This document shows, piece by piece, positions 34,578-44,800 of a stretch of DNA of 64,000 nucleotides. The notes below the pieces were generated by a model that was given only the letters and a program-made list of their open reading frames with translations, searched no databases and was not told the DNA's origin. The stretch comes from Alicyclobacillus pomorum DSM 14955 (GTDB lineage: Bacteria > Bacillota > Bacilli > Alicyclobacillales > Alicyclobacillaceae): NCBI RefSeq assembly GCF_000472905.1, contig NZ_AXAR01000003.1, forward strand, positions 168,787-232,786, read 5' to 3'. The position numbers and the translations under genes are program-made. How positions within the stretch are numbered: the stretch's first letter is position 1; every line of letters starts with the position of its first letter.

Positions 34578-36629
34578 ATGAACGTGGTGATTGTGGGCGC
34601 TGGACAAGGTGGCACCAAGCTGTTTCAAGCGCTGATTGGACATCCGAAGCTGAATGTTCTGTGCGTGGTTGACCATCTCGATGCGGCGCGTGGTATGCAG
34701 TTGGCGAGGCAGTACGGCATACCTACGGAATCGGATTACCATGCTGCCGTGCCCACGTACTGCGGCAAGCCTGTAGACGTCGTCCTCGAGGTCACCGGTG
34801 ACCCGCACGTCTATCAGACCTTGCGAGAATTGGCGCCCGATGTCAGAGTGGTCTCCGGCGTGGACTTAAAGTTTTTCATGATCCTCATCGAAGACAAAGT
34901 CCACCTCATTCATGAGCTAGAGGCCCGGCAGCGAAACCTGCAATTGGTACTGAATGCCACGCATGACGCGATGATTGGGATTGGGAAGGATGGCTGCATT
35001 ACGCTGTACAACGCAGCGGCAGAACACATCCTCGGTGTCCCCGTGGAGGCAGCGTACGGGATGCACGTAGAGGATGTGATACCAAACTCTCGCTTGTTGC
35101 ACGTATTGGAAACGGGCGCGGAGGAATTGCATCAAGTACAGCGCGTGGGTGACGTGGAAGTCATCACGAGTTGTGTGCCTGTGTACAATGAGTCCCACGA
35201 GAGGATGGGAGCCATCGCCATACTTCGGGACGTCACGGAGTTGCGGAAACTGGCGGCGGAAGTGACCAACTTGCGAGAAGTGCAGACGATGCTGGAGGCA
35301 GTGATTCAGTCCACGCAGGACGCCATTTCGGTGGTCGACCAGCACGGCCGCGGACTGCTTATCAATGCGGCGTACACCCGTCTGACGGGACTCACGCCAG
35401 ACCAGGTCCTGAACAAGCCTGCGGACGTCGATATCGCAGAAGGCGAGAGCATGCACATGCAAGTTTTACAAACGAGAAAGCCCGTGAAGGGCGTGCCGAT
35501 GAAAGTCGGCCCCGGTCGCCGCGAAGTACTGGTGGACGTGGCGCCCATCCTTGTCGATGGGGAGCTACGCGGCAGTGTCGGCGTGATTCATGACGTGTCC
35601 GAAATCAAGCGGCTCACGGAAGAACTGGACAAGGCCAACAAGCTCATCCGCACGATGCAGGCGAAGTATACATTCGCTGAAATTGTCGGACGAAGTTCAG
35701 CCATGCTATTGGCGGTGGACCAAGCGCGGAAGGCCGCACAGACACCGGCGACGGTCTTGTTGCGGGGAGAGTCGGGTACCGGCAAGGAGCTGTTCGCGCA
35801 TGCCATTCACAACGAGAGCGACCGGAAGTACAATCCGTTCGTGCGAGTGAACTGTGCCGCGTTGTCGGAGACGTTACTGGAGAGCGAACTGTTCGGGTAT
35901 GAAGACGGTGCGTTCACAGGTGCGAAACGCGGCGGCAAGCGAGGCCTCTTTGAAGAAGCCTCCGGCGGAACGTTGTTTCTCGACGAAATTGGAGAAATGA
36001 GCGTAGCGACTCAGGCGAAGTTGCTTCGTGCGTTGCAAGAGCGGGAAATCATGCGCGTCGGTGGAACACAGCCCATCCCGGTCGACGTGCGCGTGATTGC
36101 AGCTACACACGTAAACTTGGAACAGGCGGTCGCGGCGGGAAAGTTTCGCGAGGACCTGTACTACCGACTCAATGTAGTGCCCATAGTGATTCCACCACTT
36201 CGGTACCGCTTGGAGGATTTGGAATCTCTGGCCATGCACATCATCTTTCGGCAGAATCAGGCCTTCGGACGTAACGTCACATGCATATCGAAGGGTGCGG
36301 TGGATGCACTGAGCAGCTACGACTGGCCTGGCAATGTTCGCGAACTTGAAAACACCATCGGTCGCGCCATGATTCGCATGGGATATCAAGAAACCTGTCT
36401 GGAAGCACATCACTTGCCGGTGTTGAAGCCGCAACTGAGCAGGGGGGTATCGACGCCAGGAGATGGATATTTCGTGCCTGAGCACGGCACGTTGCAAGAG
36501 ATTGTGCAGCAGGTCGAGAAGTCGGTGATTGAGCGCGTTCTTGGCGAAGTCGGCGGGAACAAAGCGGAAGCCGCGAGACGTCTCGGGATCTCTGTGCGTA
36601 CACTGTACTACAAGTTGAGAACCCCATAG
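34578..36629 (+). CDS. bkdR: Sigma-54-dependent activator of branched-chain metabolism (BkdR-like)
   Basis: 683 residues. It begins with an NAD(P)-type Rossmann segment [17 protein letters not shown] (1-110), then two PAS domains (about 115-230 and 240-345), the AAA+ domain with Walker A GESGTGKE, sigma-54 contact loop GAFTGA and Walker [12 protein letters not shown], and a Fis-type helix-turn-helix at the end ([19 protein letters not shown]). This is the architecture of B. subtilis BkdR. It lies directly upstream of the genes it probably controls, with a -24/-12 promoter in between. Confidence 0.92.
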   Translation: MNVVIVGAGQGGTKLFQALIGHPKLNVLCVVDHLDAARGMQLARQYGIPTESDYHAAVPTYCGKPVDVVLEVTGDPHVYQTLRELAPDVRVVSGVDLKFFMILIEDKVHLIHELEARQRNLQLVLNATHDAMIGIGKDGCITLYNAAAEHILGVPVEAAYGMHVEDVIPNSRLLHVLETGAEELHQVQRVGDVEVITSCVPVYNESHERMGAIAILRDVTELRKLAAEVTNLREVQTMLEAVIQSTQDAISVVDQHGRGLLINAAYTRLTGLTPDQVLNKPADVDIAEGESMHMQVLQTRKPVKGVPMKVGPGRREVLVDVAPILVDGELRGSVGVIHDVSEIKRLTEELDKANKLIRTMQAKYTFAEIVGRSSAMLLAVDQARKAAQTPATVLLRGESGTGKELFAHAIHNESDRKYNPFVRVNCAALSETLLESELFGYEDGAFTGAKRGGKRGLFEEASGGTLFLDEIGEMSVATQAKLLRALQEREIMRVGGTQPIPVDVRVIAATHVNLEQAVAAGKFREDLYYRLNVVPIVIPPLRYRLEDLESLAMHIIFRQNQAFGRNVTCISKGAVDALSSYDWPGNVRELENTIGRAMIRMGYQETCLEAHHLPVLKPQLSRGVSTPGDGYFVPEHGTLQEIVQQVEKSVIERVLGEVGGNKAEAARRLGISVRTLYYKLRTP

Positions 36630-36657
36630 CGAAAGCACGCGCAAAAATGAAAACGCT

Positions 36658-36720
36658 TGCTTGCAATGATTTGCGCAGTGTGCAAATTATTGCGCGGTCT
36701 GCGTGCGATATTTTGCGCAA
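36658..36720 (+). promoter_or_regulatory. Candidate upstream activator sites for the sigma-54 activator
   Basis: Several related elements lie 40-100 bases before the -24/-12 promoter: the inverted repeat TTTGC-N7-GCAAA (36670-36686), TTGCGC (36690-36695) and the palindrome TTGCGCAA (36713-36720). The clustering of TTGCGC and its complement is what one expects for a multimeric enhancer-binding protein. Confidence 0.6.
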
Positions 36721-36758
36721 TACGATGGGCGAGTGGCTTGCGTGGGCGTTCGGTGAGT

Positions 36759-36776
36759 TTGGCACGCCTCTTGCAT
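36759..36776 (+). promoter_or_regulatory. Sigma-54 (-24/-12) promoter of the bkd operon
   Basis: TTGGCACGCCTCTTGCAT is a near-perfect match to the sigma-54 consensus TTGGCACG-N4-TTGCA. It lies about 95 bases before the leucine dehydrogenase start and directly follows the activator gene. Confidence 0.9.
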
Positions 36777-36872
36777 GAGACAGGAGTGCGGTGTTCGTTT
36801 TACGGTCAAGTTTGGATTTGGCGTTCTTTTTGCTATTCTTAGGTGTGGAATAACAAGGAGGCAAGGTTTGCC

Positions 36873-37964
36873 ATGCAACTGTTTCAGTATCTCGAAAAGT
36901 ATGATTACGAACAAGTGGTATTTTGTCAGGATGAGGCATCTGGGTTGAAAGCAATCATCGTCATCCACGATACAACGTTGGGGCCCGCGTTGGGCGGGTG
37001 CCGCATGTGGACGTATGCGAATGAAGAAGATGCCATCATGGACGCGCTGCGCTTGGCACGCGGAATGACTTATAAAGCAGCCGCAGCTGGACTGAATCTC
37101 GGTGGCGGCAAAACGGTCGTCATCGGCAATCCGAAGACGGACAAGTCGGAAGCGTTGTTCCGCGCTCTGGGACGGTTTATCCAGAGCTTAAACGGACGGT
37201 ACATCACGGCGGAAGACGTGGGTACGAACGTTCACGACATGGATACGATTCACATGGAGACCAACTACGTGACGGGGATTTCTCAGGCGTATGGATCCAG
37301 CGGCAATCCGAGTCCAGTCACAGCGTTCGGCGTCTTCCGAGGGATTCAGGCGACGGCCAAGGAAGCCCTAGGTACAGACGACCTGGCGGGCAAGACCGTG
37401 GCCATTCAGGGGCTTGGCAGTGTAGGTTATTCTCTAGCTGAACATCTACACGCTGCGGGAGCCCGTTTGATTGTCACCGATATCAACCAGGACGCACTGA
37501 AGCGGGCACAGATGGAGTTGGGTGCGCGCGTCGTATCTCCCGCAGAGATTTTTGAAGTGGAATGCGATATATTTTCACCGTGTGCGCTCGGCGCGGTCAT
37601 TAACGATGACACCGTTGAACGGCTGCGCTGCGCTGCTGTAGCGGGTTCGGCGAACAACCAGTTGGCGGAAGAACGCCACGGAGACCGCCTGCACGAGCGG
37701 GGGATTCTGTACGCACCGGACTACGTCATTAACGCTGGCGGCCTCATCAACGTGGCGGATGAGCTGGAAGGATATAACGCCGAACGCGCGAAAAAGAAAG
37801 TGGAACAAATTTACAATATCATGACAGAAATCTACAATATCGCGAAGCGGGAAAACCTGCCGACGTATCGCGCGGCGGATCGGATGGCTGAGACACGCAT
37901 TGAGCAAATGCGCAAGGTGCGGAGCACGTTTGTCCAAGGGGCAAAGTCCGCGCTCAACCGCTGA
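36873..37964 (+). CDS. bcd: Leucine (branched-chain amino acid) dehydrogenase
   Basis: 363 residues. It deaminates leucine, valine and isoleucine oxidatively to 2-oxoacids with NAD. Motifs: [13 protein letters not shown] with the catalytic Lys, [12 protein letters not shown], and the NAD fold [16 protein letters not shown] 36873 follows AAGGAGG. It provides substrates for the dehydrogenase complex encoded next, feeding branched or omega-cyclic fatty acid primers. Confidence 0.94.
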   Translation: MQLFQYLEKYDYEQVVFCQDEASGLKAIIVIHDTTLGPALGGCRMWTYANEEDAIMDALRLARGMTYKAAAAGLNLGGGKTVVIGNPKTDKSEALFRALGRFIQSLNGRYITAEDVGTNVHDMDTIHMETNYVTGISQAYGSSGNPSPVTAFGVFRGIQATAKEALGTDDLAGKTVAIQGLGSVGYSLAEHLHAAGARLIVTDINQDALKRAQMELGARVVSPAEIFEVECDIFSPCALGAVINDDTVERLRCAAVAGSANNQLAEERHGDRLHERGILYAPDYVINAGGLINVADELEGYNAERAKKKVEQIYNIMTEIYNIAKRENLPTYRAADRMAETRIEQMRKVRSTFVQGAKSALNR

Positions 37965-37988
37965 CTTATCCGGGAGGACAACAATTCG

Positions 37989-39410
37989 ATGTCAGAGACG
38001 AATTACGATGTGGTGATTGTAGGTGGCGGCACCGGAGGCTACGTTGCCGCCATTCGGGCAGCGCAACTCGGCCTAAAGGTCGCTGTTGTGGAAAAAGACA
38101 AGCTGGGCGGCACCTGTCTGCACCGCGGATGCATTCCGAGCAAAGCGCTGCTGCGAACTGCTGAAGTGTATGCAACCGCCAAGGAGGCGGACCGATACGG
38201 GGTGGAGCTGGCTTCCCCGGCCCTGAATCTCCCGAAAGCGATGGCGAGAAAGGCGAACATCGTAGACCAACTACACAAAGGCGTTCAATTTTTGATGAAA
38301 AAGAACCAAGTGGACGTGATTCATGGCATCGGCCGCGTGATGGGGCCATCCATCTTCTCCCCACAGGCCGGCGCGGTCTCCGTAGAGCACGAAAACGGCG
38401 AAACGCAGATTTTGTCGCCGCGCTTTACGTTGATTGCCACCGGGTCTCAACCCAGGTCACTGCCTGGACTGGAGTTTGACGGGCAGAAGGTCATTTCCAG
38501 CGATGATGCCCTGCAACTGGAGCGGCTTCCAGCATCCGCCATCATTGTTGGCGCAGGAGCTATCGGTGTGGAGTGGGCTTCGATGCTCAGTGACTTCGGT
38601 GTGGAAGTGACGTTGGTGGAGTATCTGCCGCGCATCCTGCCGCTGGAAGACGAAGACATTTCAGCAGAAACGGCGCGCATTTTGAAGAAGCGCGGGGTTC
38701 GCATCAAGACTGGTGCCAAGGTTCTGCCGGAGACACTTGACAAGTCTGCTGATGTGAGCATCGAGGTAGAGGTAGGTGCTCAGCGGGAGAGACTCTCCGC
38801 GGAGCTGATGCTCGTGGCTGTCGGTCGCACGCCAGTGGTCGAGAACATCGGGCTAGAGGCGACGGAAGTCAAGCTGGAGCGCGGTGCCATTGTAGTCGAT
38901 GAACACTACCGAACGGCAGAAGAAAATATTTTTGCCATCGGCGACGTCATCGGCGGTGTGCAACTCGCGCACGTTGCGGCGCACGAAGGGATCCATGCTG
39001 TTGAGGTCATGGCAGGTCGGTCGCCGCGACCCATCGACTACAGCATGATTCCTAAGTGCACGTACAGTCGGCCGGAAGTGGCGAGCGTCGGATTGACGGA
39101 GGCCGAGGCAAAGGAACGTGGCTACGATGTAAAAGTAGGGAAGTTCCAGTTCCGAGCCATCGGGAAGGCGCTCGTGTTCGGCGAAGCGGATGGTTTTGTG
39201 AAGATAGTCGCAGATGCAGATACGGATGACGTGCTGGGTGTGCACATGGTCGGTCCGCATGTCACTGATCTGATCTCTGAAGCAGCGTTGGCCAGAGTGC
39301 TTAACGCCACTCCGTGGGAAGTCGGGCACACCATTCACCCGCATCCGACGCTGTCGGAAGTACTGGGTGAAGCGGCGCTCGCCGTGGACGGAGTGGCTAT
39401 ACATTCGTAA
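37989..39410 (+). CDS. lpdV: Dihydrolipoyl dehydrogenase (E3) of the branched-chain complex
   Basis: 473 residues. FAD motif VVIVGGGTGGYVAAIRAAQLG, redox disulfide GGTCLHRGCIPSK, NAD motif VGAGAIGVEWASML, and the C-terminal active-site His in HTIHPHPTLSE. It reoxidises the lipoyl groups of E2. Start ATG 37989 after CGGGAGGACAAC. Precedes E1 genes in the same operon. Confidence 0.94.
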   Translation: MSETNYDVVIVGGGTGGYVAAIRAAQLGLKVAVVEKDKLGGTCLHRGCIPSKALLRTAEVYATAKEADRYGVELASPALNLPKAMARKANIVDQLHKGVQFLMKKNQVDVIHGIGRVMGPSIFSPQAGAVSVEHENGETQILSPRFTLIATGSQPRSLPGLEFDGQKVISSDDALQLERLPASAIIVGAGAIGVEWASMLSDFGVEVTLVEYLPRILPLEDEDISAETARILKKRGVRIKTGAKVLPETLDKSADVSIEVEVGAQRERLSAELMLVAVGRTPVVENIGLEATEVKLERGAIVVDEHYRTAEENIFAIGDVIGGVQLAHVAAHEGIHAVEVMAGRSPRPIDYSMIPKCTYSRPEVASVGLTEAEAKERGYDVKVGKFQFRAIGKALVFGEADGFVKIVADADTDDVLGVHMVGPHVTDLISEAALARVLNATPWEVGHTIHPHPTLSEVLGEAALAVDGVAIHS

Positions 39411-39443
39411 ACGTTCGGTACAAGCGGAGGAGGCGTAACGCCG

Positions 39444-40460
39444 ATGGCAGACAAGGTTCGCCATATCGAATTGGGATTGACCGACCAGCAAGTGCTGGAC
39501 ATGTACTGGTACATGGTATTGGCGCGCACCGTGGACGAGCGCATGTGGCTGTTGAATCGCGCTGGCAAGATCCCGTTCGTCATTTCTTGTCAAGGTCAGG
39601 AAGGAGCGCAAGCTGGTGCCGGGTTTGCGCTGGACCCTTCGAAGGACTATATCGCGCCGTACTATCGAGATTTGTGCTTGGTGCTCATCTACGGGCATAC
39701 GGCGAAGTCGGAGTTGTTATCCGCCTTTGGCAAGCCCGAAGATCCGAACAGTGGCGGTCGTCAGATGCCTGGGCACTTTGGGGATAGGAAGCGCCGGATC
39801 ATCACGGGATCCAGCCCGGTGGGAACGCAGATTCCACACGCGGTCGGGGCAGCGCTGGCAGCAAAGATGCGCGGCGAGGATTTTGTGGCATACGTGTCCT
39901 TCGGTGAAGGAACGAGCAATCAGGGGGATTTTCACGAAGCGGCAAACTTCGCTGGAATCCACAAATTGCCGGTCATCTTTTTTTGTGAAAACAACCGATA
40001 CGCGATTTCGGTACCGGAAAGTAAACAGTTGGCTTGTAAAAACGTCGCCGACCGGGCGGCAGGCTACGGATTTGAAGGCGTGGTCGTGGACGGTATGGAC
40101 CCGCTTGAAGTATACCGCGTGATGAAGGCGGCTGTAGAGAAAGCGCGGAATGGTGGAGGTCCAACGCTCGTCGAAGCCAAGACATACCGTCTGGTACCAC
40201 ATTCGAGCGATGATGACGACCGCTCCTACCGGACTCGCGAAGAGGTGGAGGAGGCCAAGAGAGGCGACTCCATCGTCCGCTTAAAGCAGTATTTGCTGGA
40301 TGTCGGCCTGCTCACGGAAGAAAAGGACGCGGCACTTCGCAAGAAGGCATTGGACGAAGTGAACGAGGCGACGGCATACGCAGAAAAGGCACCGCACGCG
40401 GACCCAGCCACCTTGACGCACTACGTTTATGCGGAGGAGGCAGTGCACCATGGCCGTTAA
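39444..40460 (+). CDS. bkdAA: Branched-chain 2-oxoacid dehydrogenase E1 alpha
   Basis: 338 residues. The thiamine diphosphate motif is YVSFGEGTSNQGDFHEAANFA, shown here as GEG where GDG is more usual; the regulatory-type loop YRTREE and SDDD is present. It forms the alpha2beta2 E1 with the next gene. ATG 39444 follows GGAGGAGG. Overlaps bkdAB by 11 bases. Confidence 0.94.
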   Translation: MADKVRHIELGLTDQQVLDMYWYMVLARTVDERMWLLNRAGKIPFVISCQGQEGAQAGAGFALDPSKDYIAPYYRDLCLVLIYGHTAKSELLSAFGKPEDPNSGGRQMPGHFGDRKRRIITGSSPVGTQIPHAVGAALAAKMRGEDFVAYVSFGEGTSNQGDFHEAANFAGIHKLPVIFFCENNRYAISVPESKQLACKNVADRAAGYGFEGVVVDGMDPLEVYRVMKAAVEKARNGGGPTLVEAKTYRLVPHSSDDDDRSYRTREEVEEAKRGDSIVRLKQYLLDVGLLTEEKDAALRKKALDEVNEATAYAEKAPHADPATLTHYVYAEEAVHHGR

Positions 40461-41433
40461 GCAATACATTGAAGCCATTCACGATGCGCTCCAGGAGGAG
40501 ATGGCGCGCGACGAGCGCGTATTTGTGCTCGGCGAAGACGTTGGCGTGCGCGGCGGTGTCTTTCGCGTGACGGCCGGCCTCATTGAACAGTTTGGGGAGT
40601 ACCGCGTATTGGATTTCCCGTTGACGGAATCCGCAATTGTCGGTGTTGCCATTGGGGCGGCGGCAGCTGGGATGATTCCGGTCGCGGAAATTCAGTTCGC
40701 GGACTTTATTCTACCTGCCGTGAACCAAATTATTTCGGAAGCAGCGAAGTTCCGCTATCGGTCGAATAACGATTGGAATTGTCCGATTGTCATACGCGCT
40801 CCATACGGAGGCGGCATTCACGGTGCGCTGTACCACTCCCAGAGCATGGAGGCGCTGTTCACACACGTTCCCGGGCTCAAAATTGTCACGCCGTCCACAC
40901 CGGAAGACGCGAAGGGGCTGTTGGTGTCTGCCATTCGCGATCCAGATCCGGTTCTGTTTTTTGAACACAAGAAACTCTACCGCTCGATTCGAGGAGAAGT
41001 GCCGGAAGGAGAGTACTCCACTCCGATTGGCAAGGCCGCGGTGCGTCGCGAAGGCGACGACATCACCGTCATCACCTACGGATTGGGGGTTCACCTGGCG
41101 CTCGATGCCGCTTCGCATTTGGAAAAAGAGGGCATCTCGACGCACATTCTCGATTTGCGTACGCTACGACCACTGGATGAACAAGCCATCCTGGAGGCAG
41201 CGCGGAAAACGGGGAAAGTCCTGATTGTTCATGAAGACAATAAGGTCTGTGGCGTCGGAGCGGAAGTATCCGCCATCATTGCGGAGCACGCGTTATTCGA
41301 CTTGGACGCGCCGGTTCGGCGACTGGCAGGTCCAGAAGTGCCCGCCATGCCGTTCAGTCCGACGTTGGAAAAGGCGTACATGCTGAATACCGACAAAGTC
41401 GCGCAGGAGATGCGCGCGCTGGCGAAGTTTTAA
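40450..41433 (+). CDS. bkdAB: Branched-chain 2-oxoacid dehydrogenase E1 beta
   Basis: 327 residues. N-terminal VLGEDVGVRGGVFRVTAGL and middle PYGGGIHGALYHSQSMEA identify the beta subunit; the C terminus has HEDNKVCGVGAEVSAI. ATG 40450 follows GGAGGAGGC within the end of bkdAA. Confidence 0.95.
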   Translation: MAVKQYIEAIHDALQEEMARDERVFVLGEDVGVRGGVFRVTAGLIEQFGEYRVLDFPLTESAIVGVAIGAAAAGMIPVAEIQFADFILPAVNQIISEAAKFRYRSNNDWNCPIVIRAPYGGGIHGALYHSQSMEALFTHVPGLKIVTPSTPEDAKGLLVSAIRDPDPVLFFEHKKLYRSIRGEVPEGEYSTPIGKAAVRREGDDITVITYGLGVHLALDAASHLEKEGISTHILDLRTLRPLDEQAILEAARKTGKVLIVHEDNKVCGVGAEVSAIIAEHALFDLDAPVRRLAGPEVPAMPFSPTLEKAYMLNTDKVAQEMRALAKF

Positions 41434-41466
41434 GGCGAGTCAAAGGATGGGAAGGAGTGGTCGTGC

Positions 41467-42771
41467 ATGCCGGATGTAAAAATGCCTCAGCTGGGCGAGA
41501 GTGTCACAGAAGGGACCATCGGCAAGTGGCTGAAAAACGTCGGCGACAAAGTATCTAAGTACGAGCCTCTCGTTGAGGTGATGACGGACAAGGTGAACGC
41601 GGAGGTACCGTCCGACTTTGAGGGAACGTTGACAGAAATCCTTGTGCAGGAGGGAGAAACGGTCAAGGTCGGGACTGTGCTTTGTCGTATTGCGGAGGCT
41701 GGAGAACAAAGTGATGCCCAATCAGCCAACGCTGCTGCGCCAAGCGCGCATCCGACCGAACCACAGACACCGTCGGCACCTCGCCCCGCCAGTGCCCGTA
41801 GCCGTTTCTCACCCGCGGTCTTGCGGCTGGCCGAGGAGCACAATATCGATTTATCTACCATTTCCGGAACAGGAGAGGGTGGTCGAATTACCCGCAAAGA
41901 CGTGTTAGCGGCGATTGAAGCAGGAAAACACGGTACCTCTGAGCCTGCCGAAGGGACTCCTGCTTCGGTATCCGCGTCCGCATCTGCGCAAAACGACAGG
42001 GCGGCTGCGCCAGCAGCGTCTCGTGGCGAAGCCGCTCCTCCCAGTGTACATACGGAAGCCGGGCAATCGAGTGAAGACGTCGAAGTGCTGGAGCCTAGCC
42101 CCATCCGTAAGACCATCGCACGTCGAATGGTCGAGAGCAAGCATAACGCGCCCCATGCATGGACCATGGTGGAGGCGGATGTTTCGGAACTGGTTGCCTT
42201 CCGCCAGCGAGTCAAGGCCGATTTCAAACGCAAGGAAGGCGTCGATTTGACGTACCTGCCGTTTTTCATTAAGGCCGTGGTCGAAGCGCTCAAGCAGTAC
42301 CCGATGCTGAACGCGTCCTGGGTGGACGACAAAATTCACGTACACAAGCGGATCAACATTTCCATCGCCGTCGCTACGGATGATGCGCTCGTGGTGCCAG
42401 TGATTCACAATGCAGACCGATTGAGTATCGCTGGCCTTGCGCACGCGGTGAACGAATTGGCAGCCAAGGCGAGGTCGGGGCGACTGTCTCTACAGGATGT
42501 GCAAGGTGGCACATTTACCGTCAACAACACAGGGGCGTTCGGCTCGATTTTGTCGCAACCGATTATCAACGCGCCGCAGGCAGCCATTCTTTCGGTCGAG
42601 TCCATTGTCAAACGGGCTGTTGTAGTGAACGACGCGATTGCCGTGAGAAGCATGGTCAACCTCTGCCTGTCGCTGGATCACCGACTCTTGGACGGCTGGG
42701 TTGCTGGACAGTTCCTGAAAGCTGTGAAAGAACGCCTGCAGTCTTTTGGAAATGACACCGTATTGTTCTAA
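41467..42771 (+). CDS. bkdB: Branched-chain 2-oxoacid dehydrogenase E2 (dihydrolipoamide acyltransferase)
   Basis: 434 residues. Lipoyl domain 1-77 with the modified Lys in EVMTDKVNAE, an Ala/Pro/Ser linker, a peripheral subunit-binding domain (about 117-153: SPAVLRLAEEHNIDLS), a second linker, and the catalytic core with DHRLLDGWVAGQFL (HxxxDG) at the end. Core of the complex. ATG 41467 after AAGGAGTGG. A terminator-like hairpin follows. Confidence 0.95.
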   Translation: MPDVKMPQLGESVTEGTIGKWLKNVGDKVSKYEPLVEVMTDKVNAEVPSDFEGTLTEILVQEGETVKVGTVLCRIAEAGEQSDAQSANAAAPSAHPTEPQTPSAPRPASARSRFSPAVLRLAEEHNIDLSTISGTGEGGRITRKDVLAAIEAGKHGTSEPAEGTPASVSASASAQNDRAAAPAASRGEAAPPSVHTEAGQSSEDVEVLEPSPIRKTIARRMVESKHNAPHAWTMVEADVSELVAFRQRVKADFKRKEGVDLTYLPFFIKAVVEALKQYPMLNASWVDDKIHVHKRINISIAVATDDALVVPVIHNADRLSIAGLAHAVNELAAKARSGRLSLQDVQGGTFTVNNTGAFGSILSQPIINAPQAAILSVESIVKRAVVVNDAIAVRSMVNLCLSLDHRLLDGWVAGQFLKAVKERLQSFGNDTVLF

Positions 42772-42795
42772 ATCCCGTGCGGTGAATCAGTTTCG

Positions 42796-42821
42796 GGATG
42801 GTGCATCCAGCACCATCCTTT
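42796..42821 (+). terminator. Hairpin after bkdB
   Basis: Perfect nine-base stem GGATGGTGC / GCACCATCC with a five-base loop, followed by TTT. A short T-run suggests partial termination, allowing some read-through into lipA. Confidence 0.55.
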
Positions 42822-42847
42822 GACATGTTTCCCGGATGATTTACACT
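42820..42847 (+). promoter_or_regulatory. Sigma-A-like promoter of lipA-lipB
   Basis: A perfect -35 TTGACA (42820-42825), a 16-base spacer and TACACT (42842-42847). It starts where the bkdB hairpin ends, so lipoate genes can be made independently of sigma-54. Confidence 0.6.
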
Positions 42848-42899
42848 AGGAGTGGAGAATAGGGACCTCCGTCGTTCTCATACGGAAGGGTGTGAAGGC

Positions 42900-43925
42900 A
42901 TGACAGAATCCAAGTTCCTGGAAAAACAGCGAATCAAAGAGCAACTTATGAAAGAACAGAGGGCCTCACGACCGGATTGGTTGAAAATCAAGGTCAAGAC
43001 GGGGCCCAACTACCGTGATCTGAAAGAGATCATGCGCGGCAAATCCTTGCATACCGTGTGCGAAGAAGCGCGCTGTCCGAATATCTTCGAGTGCTGGGAG
43101 CATAGGACGGCGACGTTTATGATTCTCGGAGACATCTGTACACGCGCGTGTCGGTTTTGCGCGGTCCACAGTGGGAAACCCACGGAACTCGACTGGCAGG
43201 AGCCAAAGCGTGTTGCGGACGCCGTGGTGGACATGGGTCTACAACACGTGGTGGTGACCAGCGTGGCGCGCGACGACTTGGAGGATGGCGGTGCCTCCAT
43301 TTTCGCAGCCACCATTCGCGCCATCCGCGAACGTGTCCCAGGCTGCGGCGTGGAAGTCTTAATCCCGGACTTCATGGGCAATTGGGACGCGCTGAAAACG
43401 GTGATGGATGCCTCTCCGGACATCCTCAATCACAATGTGGAAACCGTACGACGGTTGTCCGACAAGGTTCGTTCCAAGGCAAAATATGACCGGACGCTGG
43501 AACTTCTCCGCAGGGCCAAGGAAATGCGCCCGGATATCCGCACGAAGTCGAGCATTATGGTCGGTCTCGGTGAGACGTTTGAAGAAATTCTGGAGACCAT
43601 GGACGACTTGCGGGCGGTCGGTGTCGACATCCTCACGATTGGGCAGTATTTGCAACCTACGAAGAAACACCTGTTGGTCGAGAAGTTCTACACGCCGACG
43701 GAGTTTCTGAGATTACGCGGTGAAGGTCTGAAGCGAGGATTCGCGCACGTCGAATCCGGCCCAATGGTGCGCAGCTCGTACCATGCACATGAACAAGTGC
43801 AACGCGCGAACGGTTTACCTTTGCAGTCGCTCAGTGCTGAAGAGCGAGCATTGCACTTGGCCAAGCATGGTAGCGAATCGGACGTGAACGTAGCTTCCGT
43901 GGCGGACGGGGGGACAACGCGTTGA
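42900..43925 (+). CDS. lipA: Lipoyl synthase
   Basis: 341 residues. Radical SAM enzyme that inserts two sulfurs into octanoyl groups on E2. Auxiliary cluster motif [12 protein letters not shown] (CxxxxxCxxxxxC-like order) and radical SAM cluster CTRACRFC are both present; C-terminal [10 protein letters not shown] is typical. ATG 42900 after GGAAGGGTGTGAAGGC; a longer frame starts at 42852. Coupled to lipB by a four-base overlap. It lipoylates the complex encoded just upstream. Confidence 0.95.
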   Translation: MTESKFLEKQRIKEQLMKEQRASRPDWLKIKVKTGPNYRDLKEIMRGKSLHTVCEEARCPNIFECWEHRTATFMILGDICTRACRFCAVHSGKPTELDWQEPKRVADAVVDMGLQHVVVTSVARDDLEDGGASIFAATIRAIRERVPGCGVEVLIPDFMGNWDALKTVMDASPDILNHNVETVRRLSDKVRSKAKYDRTLELLRRAKEMRPDIRTKSSIMVGLGETFEEILETMDDLRAVGVDILTIGQYLQPTKKHLLVEKFYTPTEFLRLRGEGLKRGFAHVESGPMVRSSYHAHEQVQRANGLPLQSLSAEERALHLAKHGSESDVNVASVADGGTTR

Positions 43926-44617
43926 GCAAGGTACAAGCGGAGTGGATTTCCCTCGGAACCATGAAGTACGACGAGGCACTGGCTGTACAGGAGCGGCAGC
44001 GAGACGACGTCCTGAACGGCGCCACGGACCGCCAGGTGGTATTCACGGTCGAGCACCCGCCCACCATCACGATTGGGCGCAACGGCACCTCGAGTCATAT
44101 TGTGGCGCCGCGCGCGTATCTGGAATCGCTGGGCATGGAAGTGTACGAGGTGGATCGTGGCGGGGACGTGACGTACCACGGCCCTGGACAGCTGGTGGTC
44201 TATCCGATTTTTCACCTGCAGCCCTGGGACAATGACGTAGGGCGATACGTACGCATGCTTGAGGAATCCGTCATCGTGGCACTGCGGGACGTCGGCTTGA
44301 TTGCGTCGCGTCTCGAAGGCTACCCTGGCGTTTGGATGGGCACGAACAAGATTTGTGCGGTCGGCGTACGGATGCGTCGTCGGCCGTCCGGGGAGCTCGT
44401 CACGTCGCACGGAATCGCGCTCAACGTAAACACCGACTTGAGCCACTTTCAAACCATCATCCCGTGCGGATTGGCAGATAAAGGCGTGACGTCCATTGAA
44501 CGGGAGACCGGAAGGAAAGCGTCCATGGTAGACTGGGAGAGACGGTTGATGGAGGCGTTTTCCGCGGTGTTTCAAGCGGAGTTCTCAAAGGGGGCGCTGC
44601 GCGCGTCCGGGCAGTAA
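43922..44617 (+). CDS. lipB: Octanoyl-[ACP]:protein octanoyltransferase
   Basis: 231 residues. [18 protein letters not shown] and the catalytic Lys ([12 protein letters not shown]) and Cys ([14 protein letters not shown]) are all visible. It moves octanoate from ACP to lipoyl domains. TTG start overlaps the lipA stop. LipB rather than LipM/LipL is uncommon in Bacilli and worth noting. Confidence 0.93.
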   Translation: MSKVQAEWISLGTMKYDEALAVQERQRDDVLNGATDRQVVFTVEHPPTITIGRNGTSSHIVAPRAYLESLGMEVYEVDRGGDVTYHGPGQLVVYPIFHLQPWDNDVGRYVRMLEESVIVALRDVGLIASRLEGYPGVWMGTNKICAVGVRMRRRPSGELVTSHGIALNVNTDLSHFQTIIPCGLADKGVTSIERETGRKASMVDWERRLMEAFSAVFQAEFSKGALRASGQ

Positions 44618-44651
44618 CAGGACACGGAGTGGATGGAGGAGAGGTGGGAGC

Positions 44652-44759
44652 ATGAGCTTGGCTTGGACAGCTGGGATCATGGTCGCGATGGCGGTTGTCG
44701 CGATAGGGGTGGGTTTTTTTCGGTGTAGTTGGCGGACAACCGAAGTGAGTCAACCGTGA
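44652..44759 (+). CDS. Small membrane protein, 35 residues
   Basis: An ATG behind a strong GGAGGAGAGGTGGG ribosome site opens a 35-residue frame with one membrane segment ([17 protein letters not shown]) and a basic end (RCSWR). Not recognised. It lies between lipB and the mutase gene; its stop overlaps a possible GTG start of the mutase (GTGA), which suggests translational coupling. No homologue is known to me. Confidence 0.5.
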   Translation: MSLAWTAGIMVAMAVVAIGVGFFRCSWRTTEVSQP

Positions 44760-44800
44760 CGTCTGCACGACCACAGGACAGGGGAGAGGTTGAGGCTGCC

